Source of the DNA: Nitrosomonas oligotropha
GTDB taxonomy: Bacteria > Pseudomonadota > Gammaproteobacteria > Burkholderiales > Nitrosomonadaceae
Reading direction: 5' to 3'
NCBI RefSeq assembly: GCF_900106555.1
Contig: NZ_FNOE01000010.1
Location: 1 to 64,000 of the forward strand
Length of the DNA stretch: 64,000 bases
The position numbers were made by a program, and so were the translations under genes. This document shows positions 52,969-62,308 of this stretch, in pieces. Numbering within the stretch: position 1 is the stretch's first letter; every line of letters begins with the position of its first letter. The notes below the pieces were generated by a model. The model ran no database searches, was not told where the DNA came from, and saw nothing but the letters and a program-made list of their open reading frames with translations.

Positions 52969-53461
52969 TTATGAGGATGTTTTATTATCATCCATGTTGA
53001 TTCCAAGTTGACCACCGACAATTTTAAGTGCGTCAGAAGTAGTTTCTTTTTGATTGTTGAACCACTCTTCCGTCATTTTTTGATTATATAAAATTTTGAC
53101 AATTCCATTTTTTTGGCTTGTCAAATTTCAATAGACGCATTTCGTATGCTTCATTCGCAGATATGCGGCCGTGCGCTAGCGCGTCTCTTAGCTCAACTAA
53201 AGCAGTTGATATTAATTGCTTACCGCCATTCTCAGCCACTGCGCGGTTAAATTTATTAACTAGCATACCAAGAGAATCGTAATTTGTAAGTTCGTTTTCG
53301 GGAAGTTCATGTCCGACTGGTAAAGTATATATATCAGTGCCATAGGGAACATCCAAAGGCTTCGCACCAGGAAGTTTATGAAGGGACATACGTAGCAGCA
53401 TTTCTAAAGCTTGGAGGTTTCCGACTATTTCCCCTAAGCGGGTGGCGTGATTATCTATCAT
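52969..53461 (-). pseudogene. HEPN-like gene with a frameshift in an A7 run
   Basis: From ATG 53461 the frame reads 119 conserved-looking residues including VELRDALAHGRISA (R92-x4-H97, the RxxLAHG motif of HEPN-like proteins), then turns to a short out-of-frame end. Removing one base from the T7 run at 53108-53114 (A7 on the coding strand) continues the protein with KNGIVKILYNQKMTEEWFNN and LKIVGGQLGINMDD to a stop at 52969-52971, total 163 residues. The continuation looks genuinely coding. Single-base indel, real or technical. Function unknown. Confidence 0.55.
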
Positions 53462-53587
53462 GGATATGGGTTTAATCCTTAATATGAAAAAAGTAGTCTT
53501 AAAAAATTACGTGTAAGAAACTTCAGTGTTGTTTACAAAGAGGTTGATTGAGATAAACGATGAGTATTTCATAAGGGGTGGCATTAT

Positions 53588-53785
53588 TCAAACTCTTATG
53601 AGGCTTAACGGTATTGCTTCGAAAGCCGCCAATTCTTTTTCGATTTGATCTTTCAGAGTACGATAAACCGCGATTGGTAACAGGACATATTCATCTTTGC
53701 CTTGTATGGATTTGATTTTCTCAATCGCAATAATTCTAACAACATCATGCCATTCAAAAATGATGCGCCAGTTACCCACTCTCAT
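53588..53785 (-). pseudogene. Relic of a RelE-type toxin fused to its antitoxin start
   Basis: 65 codons. The first part MRVGNWRIIFEWHDVVRIIA is the C-terminal strand pair of a RelE/HigB toxin; the second part KDEYVLLPIAVYRTLKDQIE looks like the beginning of the XRE-type antitoxin that normally follows such toxins. The toxin N-terminus and the antitoxin DNA-binding domain are absent, so deletions have fused the two ends in frame. Not expected to be functional. Confidence 0.5.
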
Positions 53786-54018
53786 AAAGCATTATTTTCA
53801 AATGTTTTGATAGACCAGAAAGCTTCCAACGATGATTGAAAGTCTATGAATAAAAATACCGTGCGAGATTAAATTATTTTAATAATGTCTTATTTTATAA
53901 AACAAAATCATTGAATGTGAATTTTTCATCAATATTCTGTGAACTTTTTGTGAATTATCGAGCCTTAATATTCGTAAACTTTTGATAACTTCAATAAACT
54001 TTCATTTAGGAGATAAAA

Positions 54019-54261
54019 ATGAAAACAAGTCAAAGCCTTTTTAGTACAGCTGTAAAAGTTACTTTCGTTTTATTTGGTGTTTTACCATTAATTGGACTTG
54101 CTGCATTTGGCGATTTGCGTTCATTTTCACTCGCGCAATCTGAAATAAGCTGGTTGGAAATTGATCTCATGTTGGGGGCAGTATTCTTTGTAAGCTATCT
54201 TTTAATTGGAAGTGTATCGAAAAGCAAAACTCGCCTTCCAATGAAAAAAATATATGCCTAA
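54019..54261 (+). CDS. Small two-helix membrane protein, unknown function
   Basis: 80 residues preceded by a strong AGGAGAT ribosome site six bases before ATG 54019 and followed by a clear terminator, so a real monocistronic gene. Two membrane segments: AVKVTFVLFGVLPLIGLAAF and a second around LMLGAVFFVSYLLIG; the tail is basic. No family recognised. Confidence 0.65.
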   Translation: MKTSQSLFSTAVKVTFVLFGVLPLIGLAAFGDLRSFSLAQSEISWLEIDLMLGAVFFVSYLLIGSVSKSKTRLPMKKIYA

Positions 54262-54279
54262 ACTGTAAGCTTTTTACAT

Positions 54280-54308
54280 AAGGTCAATGTTATTTAGACA
54301 TTGACCTT
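54280..54308 (+). terminator. Rho-independent terminator
   Basis: Perfect 11-bp stem AAGGTCAATGT / ACATTGACCTT with a seven-base loop and a following T-run, 19 bases after the stop of the small membrane protein gene. The A's at the 5' side could make it bidirectional. Confidence 0.85.
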
Positions 54309-54778
54309 TTTTATTAAAAAAAGCGGCGGATTAAAAAATCATCTCGGGTCAGAGCCAAGGAAAGAAGAATATGCCTTAGTGTGCCATCGAACCCAATCGT
54401 TCAGACTCCTTCCAGCGGCAACATTTTCAAAACCAAGCAATTGCCCTCATTTCCTGACTGAAAGCACTGCCATCATCCTGCGGATTCACATAGTTTCATC
54501 CTTACCGGCGTGCAGCTTAACTTGCTGGGCGCAGTAGCAACATTGCGTATCTGGTTTCCAGCAATTTTACTGCCAATTTCAGCTTGCCCTAATGATGAGA
54601 AAACGATCGCATATCGGATAAATTAGCGCTCAGCAAAACCTTTACACATTAGGCCGGGACAGCTTCCAGTGTTGACAATCGGCAATCGGATTGAAAAGAT
54701 TTTATGATATTATTCGAGCCCGATTGAGAGTTAATCCCATTGCATCGTAACTATTAGTTTAGATAAAAGGTAGCATGC
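54309..54778. other. Intergenic region before the amino-acid permease, no gene seen
   Basis: 470 bp with fragmentary open frames on the plus strand that show no family features. It presumably contains the promoter of the permease; an AAAGG ribosome site is visible at about 54767-54771. Confidence 0.4.
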
Positions 54779-56338
54779 ATGATTTTCTGGCGCGTAAAAT
54801 CACTTGATGCCATCCTGGCAACTGCAGAAAAGAAAAGTCTCCACCGTACCTTGGGCGCATGGCAGTTAACGCTACTGGGTATTGGCGCGATTATCGGTAC
54901 CGGTATTTTCGTTTTGACGGCTGAGGCTGCACAGAAAGCCGGGCCGGGCATGATGCTTTCCTTTGTTATTGCCAGTTTCGTGTGCACCGTCGCCGCACTG
55001 TGCTATTCCGAGCTGTCTTCCATGGTGCCGGTCTCCGGGTCCGCCTATACTTATTCATACGCAGTGCTGGGCGAATTGGTCGCGTGGCTGGTCGGGTGGG
55101 CGCTCATGCTGGAATATTCCGTCGCCGCCAGCGCGGTTGCCGTCGGCTGGTCAGGCTATTTCGTCGGTCTTATGCAAAACTCGCTCGGGATAGAGATACC
55201 CTTTGCACTGGCGAATGGACCTTTTGCTGGTGGAATTATTAACTTACCGGCGGTTTTCATCTGCATACTGGTAATCGCACTCCTGGTTATTGGTACACGC
55301 GAAAGCGCCACATTTAACGCCACACTGGTCGCTATCAAGATTGCCGCATTAACGCTTTTCATTGCTTTAACACTACCGGTTGTCAATCTGGAAAATTTCC
55401 AGCCTTTCTTACCATTAGGAGAAGCTGGGGTAGTGGCTGCGGCATCGTCCATATTCTTTGCTTATGTCGGATTCGATGCAGTTTCCACTGCTGCGGAGGA
55501 AACCAAGGATCCGCAACGCAATGTGCCCATCGGGTTGATCAGCTCGCTGGCAATCTGCACTGTCTTTTACTTGCTCATTTCAGCCGGTGCGATCGGCGCC
55601 ATCGGTGCGCAGCCGCTGCTGGATGAAACCGGTAAGAATTTGGTGCCCGGCTCCTTGCAATTGGCCGAGCAATGCAAATCGCTGGCCGCTCTCGGGCAGC
55701 ATCCGCTGGTTTGCTCGCGTGAAGCATTGGCGTTGGTGTTACGTGAGATCGGCTGGGAAAAAATCGGCAATCTGCTGGGGCTTACCGCTTTCCTGGCGCT
55801 GCCTTCGGTGGTTCTGATGATGTTGTTCGGCCAGACGCGCATCTTTTTCGTCATGTCGCGCGACGGCCTGCTGCCGGAAGTTTTAAGCCGCATTCATCCC
55901 CGTTTCAAAACGCCGCATATTGTTACTTACGTAACGGGACTGGGTGTCATGGCTGCCGCCGCTTTCTTGCCGGTTGGGAAACTGGCGGATATTTCTAATT
56001 CCGGAACGCTGTTCGCTTTCATGGTCGTAGCATTTACCGTGATGATACTGCGCATCAAAGACAAGAGCCGCGTGCGTCCTTTCCGGACACCCATCGTTTG
56101 GCTGATCGGCCCGCTCGCGGTACTGGGTTGCATCACACTGTTTTTCTTTTTGCCAGACGATGCAAAACTAGTGTTCCCGATCTGGTCAGGAATTGGGTTG
56201 ATTTTCTATTTTCTCTACGGCTACCGGAAAAGCCACGTTGGCCGGGGCGTTGATACACCCGCCGGTGGTGAAGATATCATCAGTCAGGTCCGGCCTCTGG
56301 CCGATTGTGATCCGGACGGCACGAACAAAAAAAGTTGA
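54779..56338 (+). CDS. APC-family amino acid permease
   Basis: 519-residue inner-membrane transporter with about 12 segments. It has the APC signature in TM1 (GIGAIIGTGIFVLTAEAA), the TM3 region GELVAWLVGWALMLEYSVAA, TM6 FFAYVGFDAVSTAAEETKDP and FGQTRIFFVMSRDGLLP. These place it in the YfnA/cationic-amino-acid branch. An inserted hydrophilic loop with two cysteines (EQCKSLAALGQHPLVCSREA) is seen between TM7 and TM8, as in many Proteobacterial members. Host chromosome gene; substrate not fixed. Confidence 0.9.
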   Translation: MIFWRVKSLDAILATAEKKSLHRTLGAWQLTLLGIGAIIGTGIFVLTAEAAQKAGPGMMLSFVIASFVCTVAALCYSELSSMVPVSGSAYTYSYAVLGELVAWLVGWALMLEYSVAASAVAVGWSGYFVGLMQNSLGIEIPFALANGPFAGGIINLPAVFICILVIALLVIGTRESATFNATLVAIKIAALTLFIALTLPVVNLENFQPFLPLGEAGVVAAASSIFFAYVGFDAVSTAAEETKDPQRNVPIGLISSLAICTVFYLLISAGAIGAIGAQPLLDETGKNLVPGSLQLAEQCKSLAALGQHPLVCSREALALVLREIGWEKIGNLLGLTAFLALPSVVLMMLFGQTRIFFVMSRDGLLPEVLSRIHPRFKTPHIVTYVTGLGVMAAAAFLPVGKLADISNSGTLFAFMVVAFTVMILRIKDKSRVRPFRTPIVWLIGPLAVLGCITLFFFLPDDAKLVFPIWSGIGLIFYFLYGYRKSHVGRGVDTPAGGEDIISQVRPLADCDPDGTNKKS

Positions 56339-56355
56339 GTTCTTCGCTTAGCGTG

Positions 56356-59025
56356 TTATGCATTCGCTTTAACCCCGGCTGCCGGAGCACGAAGCAAAGC
56401 CGGCAGAATAATGAGTGTGCAGATCAGGGTAAAAGCTAGCCCCACTGTCAGCAGTATCCCCATACTCGCCGTGCCCAAATGTGACGAGAAGATTAAGCTG
56501 GCAAAGTCTACCAGCGCTGTAAGCGCACTATAGAAAATGGCCCGCGCGGTGCTGGTATGAATCAGAACTTCACTCACCAGCTCATTATTGATGCTCCGAT
56601 ACACCATGTGCAAACTGCTATCGATGCCAAGCCCGAGCAAGAGCGGCAAAGCGATGATGTTGGCAAAATTAAACGGAACGTCCAGTAGAATGGTAAATGC
56701 CGCAGTGAATAAACTCGACAGCAGCAGCGGCAATAACACCAGTAAGGTATATTTAATACTGCGCAGCAACACCAGTAAAATGACCACCACACCGATCAGC
56801 GCCAAAGAGAATGCCTGAACAAAGGCCTGTACCACGGCTTCCCCGGCTTCCAGACTGATCACCGGCACGCCGATGGCATGCGGCGCCACTTGCTGTACGG
56901 AACGCACAAAGCGCCGCAAGGCATCGTTATCGTTAAGATCCTCAACCGGATAAACCGCTAACCGGTACCCGCCCGTATCGCTATGCCAACGGTCTTTAAA
57001 TGCGACGGGCAAATCCCCTTCATCGAAAACAGTTGCTTCAGTCGCAGTGCGCAAACTCTGCAAAGCCAGCGGCAACATCGCCAGCAGATCGTCCTCAATA
57101 GTATACAAAAGTTTACTTTTTTCATCGTTGCTGACTTTGTCCAATTGTGTGAACAAATGGGCCAGCGTCGACCTTAAAGCACTTACAGTGGCGGCCGATG
57201 GATGCTCAGGATGGTTGGCAACAAACCTTTCCAATGCCACAACCAATTCCCGTAACGCCTTATATTGCTCAGCCAGAATCGCATCGCTGGTGATCCGGGT
57301 TTGTGGCGGCGGTGTCGCGGCAATCGGCCCTATCGTCAGCGCCATTTCCTGAATCAGTGAGAATTTCTCTTCTTGTTGTTCGGGTACAAAATCCAATACC
57401 GTGACGACTTTATTGACTTCGGGCAAATCAGCTAGCCGTTTGGCCAAAGTTTCTGTTTCCTGCGGATTGTTAGCCAGCACTGCAATATGCCAGGGCGATA
57501 GATCAGGCTCGGCCAGCAATTCCCGGAAAGTCTGTACTGCGCCCCCCTTCGGATCTTGCATATTGAGCAAATTGTAGTCGAATCGCACTTGCGGCAAAAT
57601 TGCCAGCGCTCCCACCGTAGCCACCAGCGTAACCGCGTACGTTGCTTTATGCCACTTCAGCGAAAACTCCAGCACCTTACCAACCGAACTCTTTGTAGCT
57701 GGTTTTGCCGCCGTTTTTTTCGGCAGATAACGCAACAATGCAGGGCCGATGACGAGCGTAACCAGCAAACTGATGATCATCCCGGTTCCGGAAATAATGC
57801 CGAGCTCGGCCACTCCGCTGTAATCGGTCGGCATGAAGGCATAGAAACCGATCGCATTGGTGACGGTACACGCAGTCAAGGCCGCTCCAGCATCGCCGCC
57901 GGAGATATGGATAGCCTCAGCCGGGGAATGATTATTCTCCAGAACTTCGCGATAGCGCAGCAGAAAATGGATTGCAAAATCCGCGCCCAAGCCGATATAC
58001 AGTACGGCAAAGGCGATGGAAATCAGATTCAAATGACCGACAACCGCAGTGGCAAATGTCGCAGTCAAAATCAACCCCATCAATAAGCACACCAGCACGT
58101 TGAGGATCAGCCCTCCATTACGCATGGCGAAGAAAAGTACAACGCCGACCAGTACAAACGTGATAATTCCAGCATATTCCATACCGCGCAGCGAACTGTT
58201 GAGTTCTTCTTCGGCCAGGGCCACCTCGCCGGTAATGCGCAAGCGGACTGGACCATCCTCTGTGATTCCGACACTTTCCGCCGCGGCATGCAACGCGGCA
58301 ATGGATTGCTCGGCTGGAAACAGTTGAGAAAAATCAAGCCGCGGCTTGATGATGATGAGTTCTTGATAAGTGTTTTTTTGCGCTTCGCCGCTGAACATGG
58401 TCTGCCATGACAATGCTCTGGGAGAACCGTTCAGCCGCGCTTCCAGAGTTGCGTTGACGCCCTTCAATACCGGACGCAATTCGATACTCCGTCCCTTGTT
58501 CAACTCATCCACTGCACTGGTTAGCACATCGGTAAAAGCAGCCAGCGAAGGATCCCGGCTGATGCGTGTGATCAAGGGCTGCGCCGCAGCCAAGCTATCG
58601 GTAATCCGTTCAAGCTCCGGAATACTTTGGTAAAGCAACCCGTTACGTGCGGTAAAGTCGTCCACTCGCGGTGAATAAACATCGTAAAAATTGCTGGAAT
58701 CTTGCTTTAACCGTGCAGCCAAATTCTCCGTCGCCACCCGCACTTGTTCCGGTGTAGGCGCATTCAAGACAATGAGAAGAGTATCGATGTCTTGCGGGAA
58801 TGATTCATTGTAGCGTTTCAGATTGACACGAAACGGCAAGTCTTCGGACAGCATCTCGGCGGTATCGGTATTCATTCCCAGATTGCGCGAGACATAGATG
58901 CCGCTGACGATTGCGATCAATAGCGCCGCTAACAGTACCCACAACGCATATTGATAAGAAAATGTGGTCCAGCGCGCAAAAATGGCATGAACACGGCTAT
59001 GTGAAGTTTCCACTGGTGTTGTCAT
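56356..59025 (-). CDS. hpnN: Hopanoid transporter HpnN (RND/MMPL family)
   Basis: 889-residue RND-type inner-membrane protein with two repeats of one plus five membrane segments and large periplasmic loops. Sequence marks: GMNTDTAEMLSEDLPFR, YNESFPQDIDTLLIVLNAPT, IGLGADFAIHFLLRYRE in the first repeat and LLLGLGIDSSLHMVYRS in the second. These are features of HpnN, which moves hopanoids to the outer membrane. The gene converges on the permease gene with 17 bp between stops. Confidence 0.88.
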   Translation of the reverse strand: MTTPVETSHSRVHAIFARWTTFSYQYALWVLLAALLIAIVSGIYVSRNLGMNTDTAEMLSEDLPFRVNLKRYNESFPQDIDTLLIVLNAPTPEQVRVATENLAARLKQDSSNFYDVYSPRVDDFTARNGLLYQSIPELERITDSLAAAQPLITRISRDPSLAAFTDVLTSAVDELNKGRSIELRPVLKGVNATLEARLNGSPRALSWQTMFSGEAQKNTYQELIIIKPRLDFSQLFPAEQSIAALHAAAESVGITEDGPVRLRITGEVALAEEELNSSLRGMEYAGIITFVLVGVVLFFAMRNGGLILNVLVCLLMGLILTATFATAVVGHLNLISIAFAVLYIGLGADFAIHFLLRYREVLENNHSPAEAIHISGGDAGAALTACTVTNAIGFYAFMPTDYSGVAELGIISGTGMIISLLVTLVIGPALLRYLPKKTAAKPATKSSVGKVLEFSLKWHKATYAVTLVATVGALAILPQVRFDYNLLNMQDPKGGAVQTFRELLAEPDLSPWHIAVLANNPQETETLAKRLADLPEVNKVVTVLDFVPEQQEEKFSLIQEMALTIGPIAATPPPQTRITSDAILAEQYKALRELVVALERFVANHPEHPSAATVSALRSTLAHLFTQLDKVSNDEKSKLLYTIEDDLLAMLPLALQSLRTATEATVFDEGDLPVAFKDRWHSDTGGYRLAVYPVEDLNDNDALRRFVRSVQQVAPHAIGVPVISLEAGEAVVQAFVQAFSLALIGVVVILLVLLRSIKYTLLVLLPLLLSSLFTAAFTILLDVPFNFANIIALPLLLGLGIDSSLHMVYRSINNELVSEVLIHTSTARAIFYSALTALVDFASLIFSSHLGTASMGILLTVGLAFTLICTLIILPALLRAPAAGVKANA

Positions 59026-59293
59026 TGTTCTGAAGAGGAATTGAAACGATCAGTAATGAATATCGCCTGCGCGAAATTGAGAGTGCTGGCGGTCATGGTA
59101 TTAAGATGCACCAGCTGTTTTTTCGCGCACAATATGTGGTCAAATTGCACTGAATGATCTTTCAGTTGAGTTAAATATGCTGATTTTACATTAAAAACTT
59201 GGTCTTACGGCAATTAGTCACAGCACGGATTTAACCTTCTGATAATTATCACTCTTCAGTCTGATGAAATACACCGCTATCCGCGGGAGATTC

Positions 59294-59929
59294 CTACTGT
59301 TTTTTGTAGCGGTGTTTGAGATATTCAATCACCGGCGGCGTTATCGATAGAATGATGATCGCTAGAATGATGAGTTTGAAATTTTGCTGCACCATCGGCA
59401 ACTGCCCAAAATAGAACCCGGCATAAACAAACGTTCCGACCCATAGCACGGCGCCCACTATGTTGTACACAATAAAGGTGCGGTAAGGCATCGTGCCGAT
59501 ACCCGCTACAAAGGGTGCAAAGGTACGGATGATGGGAATAAAGCGTGCGATGATGATAGTTTTAGTGCCATGTTTCAGATAAAAGGCTTGGGTTTTTTCG
59601 AGGTATTCCCGTTTGAAAAAACGCGAATTCTGCGAAGCAAATACTTTTGCTCCCACCGTTTTACCTATCCAGTAATTCACAGAATCCCCTAGAATACCGG
59701 CAAAACTTAAGCCAGCAAATAAGACATGCGGATTAAGCTGAGAGCCCTCCAGCGATGCCAGAGAACCGGCCGCGAATAACAGGGAATCACCCGGTAGAAG
59801 CGGCAGCACAACGAGTCCGGTCTCGCAAAACACGATCAGGAAAAGAATGCCATAAATCCATAACCCGTATTCTGTAGCAAGCTGTTGCAAATGCCTGTCG
59901 ATATGAAGAATGAAATCAATAAGAAACAT
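59294..59929 (-). CDS. DedA-family membrane protein
   Basis: 211 residues with the SNARE-associated/DedA domain: FCETGLVVLPLLPGDSLLFA, GDSVNYWIGKTVGAKVF, KHGTKTIIIARFIPIIRTF and VAGIGTMPYRTFIVYNIVGA; the basic-residue pattern and GDS motif are intact. DedA proteins act in phospholipid flipping and envelope homeostasis. The frame ends with a basic tail KHRYKKQ. Upstream it is separated from the TSUP gene by a terminator hairpin. Confidence 0.9.
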   Translation of the reverse strand: MFLIDFILHIDRHLQQLATEYGLWIYGILFLIVFCETGLVVLPLLPGDSLLFAAGSLASLEGSQLNPHVLFAGLSFAGILGDSVNYWIGKTVGAKVFASQNSRFFKREYLEKTQAFYLKHGTKTIIIARFIPIIRTFAPFVAGIGTMPYRTFIVYNIVGAVLWVGTFVYAGFYFGQLPMVQQNFKLIILAIIILSITPPVIEYLKHRYKKQ

Positions 59930-60039
59930 AAATAATTGCAGGAAGAATGAGAACGTTAGGCATCGGACTCCGGAGGGAGAGACATACTCAAACTGGAGAA
60001 GAATTCAGTTTGGGTAAGTTTAACTGGAAGAGCAGAAAA

Positions 60040-60074
60040 AATCTCCCGGAATATTGCTTTATTTCCGGGAGATT
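60040..60074 (-). terminator. Rho-independent terminator after the TSUP permease gene
   Basis: Perfect 12-bp stem AATCTCCCGGAA / TTCCGGGAGATT with an 11-base loop; on the minus strand it continues into a T-run (plus-strand A's at 60036-60041). It lies eight bases after the stop at 60082. Confidence 0.85.
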
Positions 60075-60081
60075 ATTATGG

Positions 60082-61062
60082 CTACAACGTGATGAGCGCT
60101 TTATAGAGATTGAAACAGCTAATCGTAATAATCAGAACACCCACAAGTATTAGCAATGTACGCGCATGAAACTTCTTGCACAAATAAGCTGCAAATGGCG
60201 CTGCAAACAAACCGCCGAAAACCAATCCGACAATCAACGGCCAATGATCGGTTTCCATCAGGAGTGCAAACGTCGCTGCACTGGCTAGTGTCAGGAAAAA
60301 TTCCGCAAAATTCACCGAGCCGATGGTTGTGCGCGGGTCTGTACCTGTCCCTACCAAAGTTGAAGTCACAATCGGTCCCCAGCCGCCGCCGCCCGCTGCA
60401 TCCATGAATCCACCGAAACAGGCTAATTTACCGATATGCTGAGGCGCGTCCTTACGGGTGCTCAGTTGCCGGAAAGCTTTACTGAGAATATACACACCCA
60501 GCAGAACCAAGTAAGCGGATATGAAAGGCTTGAATAATGCGCTATTGACATGCGTGACTAATAACGCGCCCAAAATACCGCCCAATACACCCGGCACCAG
60601 CAAACGAGTGAACAATTGTTTATTGACATTACCGAATTTGGCATGCGCAATGCCTGAAACACCCGTGGTAAATATCTCAGCAATATGCACACTGGCACTG
60701 GCAGCGGCCGGACTTGCACCGGAGGCTAATAAAAAAGTGGTTGCGGTGACACCGTAAGCCATACCCAAAGCACCATCGACTACTTGCGCAAGAAAACCGA
60801 CGGCAACTGCACTCCAGAAAATCCTGCTATCGAGCGTACTACTAATAATCTGCCAGCTTTCCCCCAAATCTTGCGCAAGGAAAAATCTAATGATTAAAAA
60901 TGCGATCAGTAAAACTAATACTATGACCGCAAACCAGACGGCAGCACGCAAAAAAGGGTGTGCATCCAGATGAGAAACGGTATCTTCAACAGGCGGTAAT
61001 CCTAATTGTTGATGTTCCTCATTGACGGGATTCGACGTCAGATCAAGATTGCGTATTTTCAT
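60082..61062 (-). CDS. TSUP (TauE/SafE) family permease
   Basis: 326-residue membrane protein. A hydrophilic N-terminus of about 40 residues and one extra segment precede the TSUP domain: FLAQVVDGALGMAYGVTATT, SASVHIAEIFTTGVSGIAHA, GGFMDAAGGGGWGPIVTSTL and GSVNFAEFFLTLASAATFAL. TSUP permeases move sulfite, sulfonates or related anions; the substrate here is unknown. The N-terminal extension is unusual compared with minimal family members of about 250 aa. Confidence 0.88.
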   Translation of the reverse strand: MKIRNLDLTSNPVNEEHQQLGLPPVEDTVSHLDAHPFLRAAVWFAVIVLVLLIAFLIIRFFLAQDLGESWQIISSTLDSRIFWSAVAVGFLAQVVDGALGMAYGVTATTFLLASGASPAAASASVHIAEIFTTGVSGIAHAKFGNVNKQLFTRLLVPGVLGGILGALLVTHVNSALFKPFISAYLVLLGVYILSKAFRQLSTRKDAPQHIGKLACFGGFMDAAGGGGWGPIVTSTLVGTGTDPRTTIGSVNFAEFFLTLASAATFALLMETDHWPLIVGLVFGGLFAAPFAAYLCKKFHARTLLILVGVLIITISCFNLYKALITL

Positions 61063-61286
61063 AAGCTTAGCTTTATATAACCTTCAAAATGCGCTGCACT
61101 ATAGCCGCACCTGAACATAATTTGAAATAATATTTAGTAATATACTTATAGCAATAAGTTGGATCTATTACTGAGTGCGGTGTCCGGCAAAAATGCGACC
61201 GTAACCAAAGAATACGCCGAAATTGGATAGGAATTTGTTTGAATCAGTCAAAAGGAAAATCAGATAAATATCAGAAGAACAATGAA

Positions 61287-61604
61287 TTAGTCGTTTTTAC
61301 TGCTATCTTTAATCATATCGCGAGTATCGCTGGCGTTTGGCCACGTACTGAACGGAAACGGGCGTTGCTCACTGTTAAAAGTCAGGAAGTTAATGATTTG
61401 ATGGATATAGATGCTTAGACTCTGACTGAACCCAAGCAAAAATTCATTCGTTTTCCCGGTTAATATCAACGTAGCAAACTGGAAAAATAAGATACCAATA
61501 ACCAATGAATTAGAAAATCCGTAGATAAACATGAAAAAAAACATAAAAAGCCCACGCTGCCAGTTTTCTCTTTTCTGAATTCTTTGTTTAATTTCTTCAT
61601 TCAT
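61287..61604 (-). CDS. DUF4389 membrane protein
   Basis: 105 residues with NWQRGLFMFFFMFIYGFSNS, FFQFATLILTGKTNEFLLGF, IHQIINFLTFNSEQRPFPFS and TWP: the conserved pattern of DUF4389, two membrane segments followed by the FLTF-PFPFSxWP block. Function of the family is unknown. The 5' region shows no strong ribosome site. Confidence 0.8.
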   Translation of the reverse strand: MNEEIKQRIQKRENWQRGLFMFFFMFIYGFSNSLVIGILFFQFATLILTGKTNEFLLGFSQSLSIYIHQIINFLTFNSEQRPFPFSTWPNASDTRDMIKDSSKND

Positions 61605-61761
61605 TGTATTTTCTCGCGATTTGATGCAGTCACGTTACGTTGGTGGCACACATGAAACAAGGGCAAGCTATCTTCTTATCAACCTTGTTAAGGTGACAAG
61701 GATATCACTATGCTGGATTTGCTTGAATTGAATCAGAAGATACTATTTTTTATTTTTTCGC

Positions 61762-62256
61762 TTATATGCGAATCGATTTCCAATAGTTGGATTGCCAGTA
61801 AACATGGTCCAACCGGGATATTGTGACGCCTTTCTTTTCTGAGGCATGTAGAAATTTATTTTTTTCCAAATATATTCCAACATGATTTGAGCTTGGGCCC
61901 GTTTTGAAGAATATCAGATCACCCGCCTTCAAATCGTTTTTCCTGATTTCTTTCCCAACCATCATCTGCATTCTGGTTGTTCTAGGAAGATGCATTCCAA
62001 GTTTTGATTTGAATGTCAAATGCACAAAACCTGAACAATCGATTCCGCGCTGACTGAGTCCCCCACGCTGATACCGCACCCCCTGCCATTCATTAAATTG
62101 AGAATAGAGTGCTTTCTTAATGTGGCCGGAATCCGTTGATTTATTGACTGGTGGACGCGAGCCTTGTTTTACCGAAGGTTTTTCCTGAAGTGATCCACAA
62201 CTCACTAAGAAGCTGATGCCAATAAATATAATAAGCCGAGAGATAATCCTTTTCAT
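61762..62256 (-). CDS. NlpC/P60-family cell-wall hydrolase, lipoprotein
   Basis: 164 residues with signal peptide and lipobox SFLVSCGSLQ. NlpC/P60 domain with catalytic Cys in GIDCSGFVHLTF, His in SNHVGIYLEKN and a following His in KFLHASEKKGVT. Similar to E. coli NlpC/MepS-type peptidoglycan endopeptidases. It acts in the periplasm; no other cell-wall genes are beside it. Confidence 0.9.
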   Translation of the reverse strand: MKRIISRLIIFIGISFLVSCGSLQEKPSVKQGSRPPVNKSTDSGHIKKALYSQFNEWQGVRYQRGGLSQRGIDCSGFVHLTFKSKLGMHLPRTTRMQMMVGKEIRKNDLKAGDLIFFKTGPSSNHVGIYLEKNKFLHASEKKGVTISRLDHVYWQSNYWKSIRI

Positions 62257-62308
62257 TGATAAAGCACTTTTACTTTATAGCAAATTAAAAAGTAAGTTCT
62301 TACGGTGA

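Noticed and set aside
54301..54537. 78-codon frame after the terminator at 54280
   Set aside because: Starts within the terminator T-run and has no ribosome site or recognisable sequence.
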